Shown piece by piece: positions 24,719-31,922 of a DNA stretch of 64,000 nt. The stretch is from assembly GCA_903909375.1 (NCBI GenBank), contig CAIVVM010000005.1, positions 1 through 64,000 of the forward strand. The letters run 5' to 3'. A program made the translations under genes and the position numbers. Position 1 is the first letter of the stretch; the number at the start of each line of letters is the position of its first letter. The DNA comes from an uncultured Alphaproteobacteria bacterium (GTDB lineage: Bacteria > Pseudomonadota > Alphaproteobacteria > Caulobacterales > Caulobacteraceae). The notes below the pieces were generated by a model that worked only from the letters and a program-made list of their open reading frames with translations, was not told the DNA's origin and made no database searches.

Positions 24719-26168
24719 TGAGCGCCTCTGCGTCTTCGGTGTCGTCCGGATCGACGATTTCGATGTCTGCGGCCTCGTGGGCGGCCTCATCGAAACTCTG
24801 ACCCGTCTCTTCATGCATGGCGACTTTGCCGGTGAGCGCTTGCCACCGACGCACGATGAGGTCGACGTAGCGCTGCTCCAGTTCTATGGCGCGGCATCGT
24901 CGGCCAGTGCGTTCGCAGGCCATCACTGTCGACCCAGACCCTGCGAAAGGCTCAAGGACGATGTCCCCCGGCTCGGTGACATCGAGCAGGGCGTCTTCGA
25001 GCAAGGCCACCGGCTTCACCGTGGGGTGGTCCGCCAGGCCCCTGCGCGCGTCCGAGCCGAAGCTCGAGGCGCCAGGATACTGCCAGAGGTTGGTGCGGTA
25101 GCGACCGTTGCGGCCCAGCTGGACATTGTTGACGTGCGGCGCGCCCGGCTTCTTGAAGATCGGCAAGAGCTCATGCTGGCTGCGCCATAGCCCGCCCTGT
25201 CCGCCGTTGGCCTTGGCCCACACGACCAGGTTCAGGAGTTCAAGGCCGATCTCGCGGGCCACCGCCATGACGAGTTCGACACTGCGCCAATCGATGAATG
25301 TGGCCAGCAGGCCGCCCGGCATAAGATGAGGCAGGCACGCCTCGATCCATGCCTTGTTAAAGCCGCGGAACTGGTCACGGCTCATCTCACCGGTCGCCAT
25401 GGCAAACTCGGCATGGTCCCCAGATGTCACGTGACCCGAGATCTGGACATTGAAGGGCTCGTCGGTAAACACGAACCGTGCCAGTTCACCCTTCAGCATC
25501 TGGCCGTAGAGCGCCTGGTCGCGCGCGTCGCCGCAGACCACTAGATGCTTGCCGAGGCGCCAGGCGTCACCGAGTTTGCTGACTGTGGGCTGATCGTCAT
25601 CCCCAGGCGGCAAGGCATCGAGGGCGGGGTCCGGGTCCTCTTCGAGAAGCAGGGTGTCCAGCTCCGGGATCGTGAAGCCGGTGACCTCCATCGGGATTTC
25701 GGTTGGAAGGAGTTCGAACACCTCATTGCGAAGCGCGGGGATATCCCACTCACCCCTTTCACCGATCCGGTTGAGCGCGATGCGCAGCGTCCGCGCCTCG
25801 TCCTCACTGAGGTGATCGAGCACGATGCAGGGCAGGGTGGCCAAGCCCACTGCCTGGGCCGCCTTCCATTGGGCGACGCCATTGATGATCTGGCCATTGG
25901 GTCGGATCAGCGCCGGCGCTACGAGCCCGAACGTTTCGTAGCTGGTTCGGACGCGCTGCACCTGCGCCGAGCTTTGGCGCCGCACGTCCCGCGCTGGCGC
26001 GTGCAGTTTCTCAATCGGCCACTGGACGATCACGAGCGGTGGCGACAGATCGTTGCGCGGCGCCCGACCCGTCTGAGCTGCTTGCTGCTCTCTGAGGCCT
26101 TCGCGACGCCTGCGCGTGCTTTCCCTCAGAGCTGGACCAAGAGAACTTCGTTTGATGCTTAGAGTCAT
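24705..26168 (-). CDS. ParB-N domain fused to DNA methylase, with altered catalytic motif
   Basis: The 487-residue protein has an N-terminal ParB/sulfiredoxin-like domain (PIEKLHAPARDVRR, then PNGQIINGVAQWKAAQ) and a C-terminal N4/N6 DNA methylase domain with the SAM-binding block EPFAGSGSTVMA and a target-recognition region. The catalytic motif, normally DPPY, reads DEPF in VFTDEPFNVQISG, so activity is doubtful. I chose the ATG at 26168 for its GGGGGCGGAG ribosome-binding site. Such fusions occur widely on alphaproteobacterial phages and elements. It may methylate the element or act as a DNA-binding remnant. Confidence 0.85.
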   Translation of the reverse strand: MTLSIKRSSLGPALRESTRRRREGLREQQAAQTGRAPRNDLSPPLVIVQWPIEKLHAPARDVRRQSSAQVQRVRTSYETFGLVAPALIRPNGQIINGVAQWKAAQAVGLATLPCIVLDHLSEDEARTLRIALNRIGERGEWDIPALRNEVFELLPTEIPMEVTGFTIPELDTLLLEEDPDPALDALPPGDDDQPTVSKLGDAWRLGKHLVVCGDARDQALYGQMLKGELARFVFTDEPFNVQISGHVTSGDHAEFAMATGEMSRDQFRGFNKAWIEACLPHLMPGGLLATFIDWRSVELVMAVAREIGLELLNLVVWAKANGGQGGLWRSQHELLPIFKKPGAPHVNNVQLGRNGRYRTNLWQYPGASSFGSDARRGLADHPTVKPVALLEDALLDVTEPGDIVLEPFAGSGSTVMACERTGRRCRAIELEQRYVDLIVRRWQALTGKVAMHEETGQSFDEAAHEAADIEIVDPDDTEDAEALNVQS

Positions 26169-26561
26169 AGCTCCGCCCCCGTGAATAAACTCGTTGGGTG
26201 CAGAGTTTTCGGATCTGGAGGGGCGCGCGCCTTCGCTTCTCAACGTCTGCGCGCAGCCAACCCTCCATGAACCGCCAGAACCGCCAATCAGCGATCCCTA
26301 GACACATATCAAGTGTTCAAACGATGCGCGTCAAGCCGGGCGAAGGAGTTTTAGAACCGGCGTTAGATCCTCCCAAATCTCCCAACGTGGCTGCTTTCGG
26401 CTTCTCTCTGGATGTTCAAAGAAGCGGAGATTGACTCTTCATAAATCGTGGGCGTAGGAGGTCGGCGCTGTTGGTCATGGATGGATGCAGTCATCACTGC
26501 ATCCATTTGTACCAACAGCCGCTGTGATGACTGCATCTGAACCCTAAACGCGAGAGGGACG
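26169..26561. other. Regulatory intergenic region between methylase and primase
   Basis: This 393-bp stretch carries no gene. It must hold the leftward methylase promoter and the rightward primase promoter, and contains the nested inverted repeats at 26467-26537. One copy of a CCTCCCAAATCTCCCA motif (about 26369-26384) recurs in variant form after the primase and recombinase genes. Confidence 0.5.
26467..26537. repeat. Nested, mutually exclusive inverted repeats upstream of the primase
   Basis: GCTGTTGGT (26467-26475) pairs with ACCAACAGC (26511-26519). Inside it, ATGGATGCAG (26481-26490) pairs with CTGCATCCAT (26497-26506). A further GTGATGACTGCATC (26524-26537) is the perfect complement of GATGCAGTCATCAC (26484-26497), so two alternative folds compete. 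This could be an attenuator or a replication-origin site; it ends 25 bp before the primase start. Confidence 0.65.
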
Positions 26562-28070
26562 ATGCACGAACTTACCCTAGGACAGACGCCGCTTGAAGCG
26601 GCCCAGAACACGACGCCGGAGACGGCGGACGTGGAAATTTGCATGACCATTGCGACATCGGCGGAGCAGTCCGACGATGTCGCCGAAATCCTTGCCACGC
26701 TGGAAAAGCGCACCAACGTCGCGCATGGCCACCTTCTGGTGGTCGAGCGCCAGATCCGTGCTCTTCGAGAGCTGAAGCGCGCCGGGCCTGCAGAGACCCT
26801 AGCCTTGGACGTCATGCGGGACACATTCTCGTACGGCACGATGATAAAGCGAACGCCAGACGGTCAGCTGATTTCCTTTACGGGAACCCACTGGGCCCCG
26901 ATCAGCGACGTCGCGCTTCGCGCGATCTTGCGCCCCCTAGCTTTGAAGTCGCCCGACCGCTACGGCCCGTCAGCACAGTCTGTGTCGGCGGCGCTCAGCA
27001 TGATCCGGGATTTGGCGCCGGCGGCCGATGAGATGATGCGCGCGAAGCCTCAGCCCGTGGTCAATGTCCAGAATGCAGAACTCTGGATCGAGCCCGGCGG
27101 GGGTCTCTCACGCCGCGTGCATCGTTTGCACGACGGCCTGCAGCATGTTCTGCCTGTCGCCTACGATCCCGAGGCGACCTGCCCCGAGTTTGACAAGATG
27201 ATCCACGAGGTCTTCGGCGCCGCCAAGGACCCCAAGGACATGGTTCGCCATCTGAGCGAACTCCTGGGCTATGCGCTCCAGCCGGTCCGTGACATTCCGG
27301 TGATCGCCTTCCTCTGGGGCGGCGGGGCCAACGGCAAGTCTACGATCCTGTCGATTCTCCAGGCTGTTATTGGTCAACAGCAGGTGTGGGCCGGCTCCCT
27401 GAGCGCCCTCACCAATGACAAATTCACGCTCCCCAACCTTCTGGGGAAGCTGTTGATCGTGGAGGATGACGCCAAGGACGGTGAGCGGATCAATGATGGG
27501 CTGCTGAAGAAGATCGCGGAAAACAAGCTCATCGACACCCGCCGTGTGCGATCCACGCACGGCCTGACATTTCGCTCGATGGTGATGCCGCTGATCGCCA
27601 TCAACGGTGCGCCGACTTTGGATGACACCTCTCACGGGATCAGTCGTCGCTTGCAGGTGATCCCCTTCGAGCGACGGTTCACGCAGGCCGAGATCAACCC
27701 TCAGCTCGCTAAGCAGATCATCGAGACCGAGCTCCCCGGGGTCCTCAACTGGATGCTCAACGGGTTGTGTGCGCTTCGCGCCCGCGGCGCCTTCGATCCT
27801 CCTGCTGAGTGCGAGGTCGCGAAGGCGCGCTTCCTATGTGCCTCAAATCCGCTTCACGCCTTCATCGACGAACGCTGCGATCTCGTCGCCGACGGACGCA
27901 CCTCCATCACGGATGTCTGGATGGGCATCATCTCCTGGTGCAAGGCTCAGGGCCAGAGGATCCCGTTCACGCGGCGCAGCCTGCGTGATCGGCTCAATGC
28001 GCTGGGCTTCGTGGTTCGAAAGTCCAACGTGATGGTGGTCGACGGTCTGGTCCTACGGGCCACCGAGTAG
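26562..28070 (+). CDS. Phage/plasmid P4-type primase/helicase C-terminal protein
   Basis: The 502-residue protein has the D5/P4-type superfamily 3 helicase core: Walker A GGGANGKST near residues 250-258, followed by LLIVEDDAKDG and a sensor region. It is shorter than full primase-helicases and lacks an obvious zinc-ribbon or TOPRIM primase domain, so helicase action at an origin is more certain than priming. GAGAGGGA precedes the ATG. It implies that the element replicates after excision. The structured DNA just upstream is a candidate origin or control site. Confidence 0.85.
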   Translation: MHELTLGQTPLEAAQNTTPETADVEICMTIATSAEQSDDVAEILATLEKRTNVAHGHLLVVERQIRALRELKRAGPAETLALDVMRDTFSYGTMIKRTPDGQLISFTGTHWAPISDVALRAILRPLALKSPDRYGPSAQSVSAALSMIRDLAPAADEMMRAKPQPVVNVQNAELWIEPGGGLSRRVHRLHDGLQHVLPVAYDPEATCPEFDKMIHEVFGAAKDPKDMVRHLSELLGYALQPVRDIPVIAFLWGGGANGKSTILSILQAVIGQQQVWAGSLSALTNDKFTLPNLLGKLLIVEDDAKDGERINDGLLKKIAENKLIDTRRVRSTHGLTFRSMVMPLIAINGAPTLDDTSHGISRRLQVIPFERRFTQAEINPQLAKQIIETELPGVLNWMLNGLCALRARGAFDPPAECEVAKARFLCASNPLHAFIDERCDLVADGRTSITDVWMGIISWCKAQGQRIPFTRRSLRDRLNALGFVVRKSNVMVVDGLVLRATE

Positions 28071-28202
28071 GCTGGGCTTAAGGAAACTGCGAGAGTTCCT
28101 CCCAATGCGCCCAGATCCAGGTCATCGGGACTGGACTGGGCCTTGGAAGGAAGCGTTGGTAGGTGCGTCCACGCCCGGCGCCGCTCCGGGCTCGTGCTGG
28201 TA

Positions 28203-28224
28203 GGGGCCGCGATCTTGCGGCCCC
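28203..28224. repeat. GC-rich hairpin before the DUF3489 gene
   Basis: GGGGCCGC and GCGGCCCC form a perfect 8-bp stem around GATCTT, followed within 7 nt by the GAGGA ribosome-binding site of the DUF3489 gene. There is no T-run, so it is more likely a 5'-UTR structure than an intrinsic terminator. Confidence 0.5.
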
Positions 28225-28243
28225 GCCAGAACGAGGACATCCT

Positions 28244-28711
28244 ATGACCAAGCTGAACACCGCCCAGCGCGACTTGCTGACCCAGGCCGCCGCGACGGAG
28301 CACGGAACGATCGACGTCGCAGACGTCGCGAAGCCCACCGCCACCACCCTCATCCGACGCGGAATGCTGATCTCCATTCCCCAGGCTGAAGGCGCTAGCC
28401 GCCTCCTAATCACTGGCGCGGGCCGCGATGCAATCGGCCTACAGGAGAGCGAAACGGCGGCTCCTGAAACGGCGACAGAACCTGCAGCCGCCCCGCCGGC
28501 GCCGAAGGGCAAGATCGGCTCCGTGATCGAGATGCTGCGCGATCCCGCAGGCGCCACGATCGAGACCATGATGCAGGTCACAGGCTGGCAGGCTCACTCG
28601 GTCCGCGGCGCACTGTCTGGTGCGATCAAGAAGGATCGGGGCTTGACCGTCACCTCAGACATCACCCCGGCCGGCCGGGTCTACCGCATCGTTGAAGGAG
28701 CCGGCGCGTGA
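28244..28711 (+). CDS. DUF3489-domain protein
   Basis: The 155-residue protein starts MTKLNTAQRDLLTQAA and ends with the DUF3489 core GKIGSVIEMLRDPAGATIET, then MMQVTGWQAHSVRGALSGAI, which looks like a winged helix. An alanine/proline/glutamate-rich linker (about 75-90) joins the halves. The function is unknown; the family is usually found next to DUF2924 and a serine recombinase, as here. GAGGA lies upstream and the stop overlaps the GTG start of the DUF2924 gene. Confidence 0.88.
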   Translation: MTKLNTAQRDLLTQAAATEHGTIDVADVAKPTATTLIRRGMLISIPQAEGASRLLITGAGRDAIGLQESETAAPETATEPAAAPPAPKGKIGSVIEMLRDPAGATIETMMQVTGWQAHSVRGALSGAIKKDRGLTVTSDITPAGRVYRIVEGAGA

Positions 28712-29139
28712 GCGCCGGTGACCTTCCGGAGGGGTTGGAGGTCATGACAACGCCCGAGCTTCGCCAGCTATGGGGCGAGCGACTTGGCGGCTCGCCGCCG
28801 GCCTTCCGGACCCGGGAGCTTCTGGGTTTGGCGCTGGCCTATCAGCTTCAAGCCCGGAGACATGGCGATCTCTCGGGCGCAGCACGGCGCCGGATCGCTG
28901 AGCTTGGTCGGCGGTTTAGCGAGGACCGATCGTTCACCCCGACGCCTGGCCCAACGTTGAAGCACGGATCCTCACTGATCAAAGAGTGGCGCGGGGTGCG
29001 CCATGAAGTCCGCGTGCTGGAGGAGGGGTTCAGCTACCAGGGAGAGCGGTTCGGGTCTCTGAGCGAGGTGGCCCGCCACATCACCGGGACCAAGTGGAAC
29101 GGCCACCTATTCTTCGGTCTGAAGGCAAGGCGGCGATGA
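28708..29139 (+). CDS. DUF2924-domain protein
   Basis: The 143-residue protein begins at a GTG overlapping the DUF3489 stop. It has the DUF2924 pattern LRQLWGERLGGSPPAFRTRE, LLGLALAYQLQ, then SLIKEWRGVRHEV and FGSLSEVARHITGTKWNG. The last part resembles the recombinase-accessory domain found with large serine recombinases, and the gene is coupled by ATGA overlap to the recombinase. A role as a recombinase cofactor or directionality factor is possible but unproven. Confidence 0.88.
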   Translation: MSAGDLPEGLEVMTTPELRQLWGERLGGSPPAFRTRELLGLALAYQLQARRHGDLSGAARRRIAELGRRFSEDRSFTPTPGPTLKHGSSLIKEWRGVRHEVRVLEEGFSYQGERFGSLSEVARHITGTKWNGHLFFGLKARRR

Positions 29140-30731
29140 CCCAAAGGCTCCGCTGCGCCATCTACACCCGCAAGTCCTCCGAGGAGGGCCTGGAGCAGAA
29201 TTTCAACAGCCTCCATGCCCAGCGCGAGGCCTGCGAGGCCTACATTCTGTCGCAGACCGGCGAGGGGTGGTCGGCGATCAAGACCGCCTACGACGACGGG
29301 GGCTACTCCGGCGGGTCTATGGAGCGGCCTGGCCTCAAGCAGCTGATGGCTGACATCAATCGGGGGCTGGTCGACAACGTGGTCGTCTACAAAGTCGATC
29401 GGCTGACCCGGTCCCTCGCGGACTTCGCCAAGATCGTCGAGGTGTTCGAGGCCAAGGGCGTGTCGTTTGTGTCGGTGACCCAGGCGTTCAACACCACCTC
29501 CAGCATGGGCCGACTGACCCTGAATGTGCTGCTGTCCTTCGCCCAGTTCGAGCGTGAGGTCACCGGCGAGCGGATCCGGGACAAGGTTGCGGCCTCGAAG
29601 GCCAAGGGGTTGCGCATGGGCGGCCGGCCGCCGCTTGGCTACGCCATCGTCGAGGGCAGGCTGGCGATTGTCGAGGATGAGGCGACGCGGGTTCGCGCGG
29701 CGTTCGAGAGATTTCTGGCGCTCGGGTCGATCCGCGCGCTGCAGGAGGACGGCGTCGAGGCGAAGCGCTGGGTGAACAAGGCGGGTTTGCTGGCCGGCGG
29801 CGGCGACATGAGCCGGGGAGCCCTGGACTACATGCTGCACAATCCAGCCTACCTCGGGATCACCCGGCACAAGGACAAGCGCTACGAAGGAACCCATCCA
29901 GCCATTGTCAGCCAGGAGCTCTGGGACGCAGTCCAGGCCAAGCTTGCGCAGGCCACCGCCACACAGCCGGGGACAAAACTTGTTGGGGAGCGGGCGCACT
30001 TGGAAGGGCTGGTGTTCGACGACCGCGGTCACCCGATGGTCGCGGTTCATTCCAAGCGCGGGGTCAAGCGGTACCGATATTACCTCTCGCGGGCCAAGCT
30101 GACGGGCAGGGCCGAGGCGGGCTCCTTGCACCGCATCTCCGCCGGCATGCTGGAACAGTTCCTGACCGAACAGATGAGGCCGAAGCTCTCGCCGTCCTGG
30201 CGTCCGGAGGATGCCGAGATGGATCGTCTGGTCGCCGCCCTGCACAGTGTGACGCTGAGCGAAGACCAGATCGAGGTCCGAGCCATGAAGGCGGCGCTCA
30301 GTGTGGAGGCGCTGTCGGGGCAGGACGCGAAGCATCTCGACGCCGCGACCTCTAGCATCCGCATCGCGTTCCACATGCGCCGGCGCCAGCATGCTGTGAC
30401 CCTTGAGGCCGCAGACAGAACGCCGGGCCAGTCGGCTCGGATCGACCGGGCGCTGGTTCGCGCTGTCGTCCTGGCGAAGACCTGGAGCCGCCAGCTCGAA
30501 AGCGGCGATGTTCCATCCATCAAGGCGCTCGCGCGTCGAGAAGGACTCTGCAACCACTACACCGCTCGCCTGCTGCCGCTGGCTTACCTGGCGCCTGATA
30601 TCGCTGAAACCATCCTCGCAGGCCGCCAGGGATATGGAGTGTCGTTGTCGGGCCTGACGGCGCAGCCGCTGCCTTTCAGCTTGTCGGCGCAGCGCGACCT
30701 CGTCGCGCAGCTTTGTATGCGCGCGCGCTAG
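29136..30731 (+). CDS. Large serine recombinase (site-specific integrase)
   Basis: The protein has 531 residues from the ATG that overlaps the DUF2924 stop. The N-terminal resolvase domain has CAIYTRKSSEEGLEQNFNSL with the nucleophilic serine near residues 13-14, YSGGSMERPGL and KVDRLTRSLADF. It is followed by a recombinase domain (GGRPPLGY, then HNPAYLGITRHKDKRYEGTH) and a C-terminal region. The zinc-ribbon cysteines found in many large serine integrases are not evident. It is the likely integrase/excisionase of the element and lies at the right end, as expected. Confidence 0.92.
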   Translation: MTQRLRCAIYTRKSSEEGLEQNFNSLHAQREACEAYILSQTGEGWSAIKTAYDDGGYSGGSMERPGLKQLMADINRGLVDNVVVYKVDRLTRSLADFAKIVEVFEAKGVSFVSVTQAFNTTSSMGRLTLNVLLSFAQFEREVTGERIRDKVAASKAKGLRMGGRPPLGYAIVEGRLAIVEDEATRVRAAFERFLALGSIRALQEDGVEAKRWVNKAGLLAGGGDMSRGALDYMLHNPAYLGITRHKDKRYEGTHPAIVSQELWDAVQAKLAQATATQPGTKLVGERAHLEGLVFDDRGHPMVAVHSKRGVKRYRYYLSRAKLTGRAEAGSLHRISAGMLEQFLTEQMRPKLSPSWRPEDAEMDRLVAALHSVTLSEDQIEVRAMKAALSVEALSGQDAKHLDAATSSIRIAFHMRRRQHAVTLEAADRTPGQSARIDRALVRAVVLAKTWSRQLESGDVPSIKALARREGLCNHYTARLLPLAYLAPDIAETILAGRQGYGVSLSGLTAQPLPFSLSAQRDLVAQLCMRAR

Positions 30732-31077
30732 TTGCCAGCGGCATCCGAGGCGTTTGAAACGCGTAAGGTGCCTCCCAGATCTCCCATCCTCGTGGGCCAC
30801 GGTTAGAGAAATTTCCCTGATAAATTCCCTGATACCAGGGAATTTCAGTTGCCGTCGAAGGCCCACAGATCGGCGCGCCTCGCTCCGGTGAACGGGCGTG
30901 ATTTTGGAAAGGTACACTTCTGGAATGGCCCCAGAGAGCACGGCGCAAAAAGTCCCTGTGACGGCCGAAAACGGTCGCCTGGAGAGCCACTCAGTAGAGG
31001 GGGTATCTGGGTAACCGACGGACTTGTCGGCATTACTCCCGCACCTGGCGGGAGGACCGGTCTGGGGCCGGCCTAAT
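30732..31077. other. Non-coding right boundary region of the element
   Basis: This 346-bp stretch holds no convincing gene. It contains a variant of the CCTCCCAAATCTCCCA motif (about 30771-30786), the TTCCCTGATA repeat cluster at 30813-30845, and sequence running up to the CCA end of tRNA-Pro. The right attachment site should lie here (inference). Confidence 0.45.
30813..30845. repeat. TTCCCTGATA direct repeat plus 10-bp inverted repeat after the recombinase
   Basis: TTCCCTGATA occurs at 30813-30822 and 30825-30834, a 12-bp period. AAATTCCCTG (30822-30831) and CAGGGAATTT (30836-30845) form a perfect 10-bp stem with an ATAC loop. Its place just past the recombinase stop suits a recombinase binding or attachment site, or a hairpin at the 3' end of the transcript. 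Confidence 0.6.
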
Positions 31078-31154
31078 TGGTCGGAGTGGCAGGATTTGAA
31101 CCTGCGACCCCCGCGTCCCGAACGCGGTGCTCTACCAGGCTGAGCCACACTCCG
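31078..31154 (-). tRNA. tRNA-Pro (anticodon CGG)
   Basis: Reading leftward, the cloverleaf starts CGGAGTG, pairs with CACTCCG, has the anticodon stem CCGCG/CGCGG around loop TTCGGGA, the T arm GCAGG-TTCAAAT-CCTGC, discriminator A and an encoded CCA. It is 77 nt. Its 3' end faces the integrated element. Confidence 0.95.
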
Positions 31155-31170
31155 ACTTTAGGGAAGCGAC

Positions 31171-31199
31171 CGTATAGAGGAGGGTCTGGCGCCTAGCAA
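31171..31199 (-). promoter_or_regulatory. Promoter of tRNA-Pro
   Basis: Reading leftward, TTGCTAG, 14 nt, then TCTATACG, 16 nt before the tRNA. The layout matches the Caulobacter housekeeping-sigma promoter type (TTGACGS, N10-14, GCTANAWC). Confidence 0.55.
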
Positions 31200-31230
31200 G
31201 CGGCCCTTGACGCCATGGTGCTCAGGGGCG

Positions 31231-31259
31231 TTGCATCGCGGGGGCGGCTGCGCTATTTC
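31231..31259 (+). promoter_or_regulatory. Promoter of tRNA-Gln
   Basis: TTGCATC at 31231-31237, exactly 14 nt, then GCTATTTC at 31252-31259, a close match to the Caulobacter housekeeping -10. The tRNA begins 44 nt downstream. Confidence 0.6.
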
Positions 31260-31303
31260 CCCCGCTCCCGAGGGGTCAGCCCCTTGGCGAATCCCGTTCC
31301 TGC

Positions 31304-31377
31304 TGGGGAATGGTGTAATGGTAACACAGCGGTTTTTGGTACCGTCATTCTAGGTTCGAGTCCTAGTTCCCCAGCCA
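31304..31377 (+). tRNA. tRNA-Gln (anticodon TTG)
   Basis: The acceptor TGGGGAA pairs with TTCCCCA. The anticodon loop TTTTGGT gives TTG. The T loop reads TTCGAGT, followed by discriminator G and encoded CCA. The length is 74 nt. Confidence 0.95.
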
Positions 31378-31385
31378 ACGCCCCC

Positions 31386-31922
31386 TCAGAGCGCGATCCC
31401 CGCCGTATCCGGATCGCGCGTGTCGCCGCCGTTGAGCGGCTTCTGCATCCAGACGATGTCCACCCAGCGGCCGTGCTTGAAGCCGAAGCTCTTGCCTATG
31501 CCCCGGTGTTCGAAGCCCAGCGCTGTGTGCAGACCGATGGAGGCGGCGTTGCCGCTATCGCCGATCACGGCCACCAGCTGGCGCGCGCCCTGGGCCTCGC
31601 AGGCCGCGATCACCGCCGACAGCACCGCGCGGCCCACGCCGCGGCCGACTGCATCGGGAGCGATGTAGACGCTGTCCTCAAGGGTGTATCGATAGGCCTG
31701 TCGCAGCCGGAAGGGGCCCGCATAGGCAAAACCCAGCACCGCGCCGGCGTCCTCGGCGACCATATAGGGCAGGCCCAGATCGATAATCGCGCGGCGTCGG
31801 GTTTCCATATCCGCCGCTGATGGGGGAACTTCCTCGAAGGTGCCGAACCCGTGCAGCACATGATGGCCATAGATAGCCGCCAGCGCCTCGGCATCTCCGG
31901 ACCTAGACGGCCGGATGATCAT
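31386..31922 (-). CDS. GNAT-family N-acetyltransferase (phosphinothricin acetyltransferase-like)
   Basis: The 178-residue protein has the phosphinothricin/methionine sulfoximine acetyltransferase layout: IRPSRSGDAEALAAIY at the start, GTFEEVPPS, the acetyl-CoA loop GRGVGRAV near 100-107, and LHTALGFEHRGIGKSFGFKHG near the end. It transfers an acetyl group from acetyl-CoA to an amino group on a small molecule. The ATG overlaps the stop of the oligopeptidase B gene, so the start is well supported and the two genes form an operon. The natural substrate cannot be told. Confidence 0.88.
   Translation of the reverse strand: MIIRPSRSGDAEALAAIYGHHVLHGFGTFEEVPPSAADMETRRRAIIDLGLPYMVAEDAGAVLGFAYAGPFRLRQAYRYTLEDSVYIAPDAVGRGVGRAVLSAVIAACEAQGARQLVAVIGDSGNAASIGLHTALGFEHRGIGKSFGFKHGRWVDIVWMQKPLNGGDTRDPDTAGIAL

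Larger units (their letters stand above)
20690..31077. mobile_element. Integrated element with P4-type primase and serine recombinase (approximate ends)
   Basis: About 10.4 kb between the aminotransferase and tRNA-Pro carries a P4-type primase/helicase, ParB-methylase, DUF5681, DUF3489, DUF2924 and a large serine recombinase, plus a nuclease/ADP-ribosylglycohydrolase cargo. There are no capsid, tail or conjugation genes, so it resembles a satellite or integrative mobilisable element rather than a prophage. The ends are estimated from gene content; a tRNA-derived direct repeat was not seen. Confidence 0.65.

Noticed and set aside
26467..26537. A CRISPR array from the repeated GATGCAGTCATCAC-like words
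   Set aside because: The words are inverted, overlapping and only present in this short block, with no spacer-repeat periodicity.
29034..31148. 704-residue minus-strand frame opposite the recombinase, running into tRNA-Pro
   Set aside because: It spans a tRNA and mirrors the recombinase; not a plausible protein.
31078..31154. tRNA-Pro 3' end as the attachment core of the element
   Set aside because: No copy of the tRNA 3' sequence was seen in the left boundary region 20683-20977, and large serine recombinases usually do not use tRNA 3' ends.
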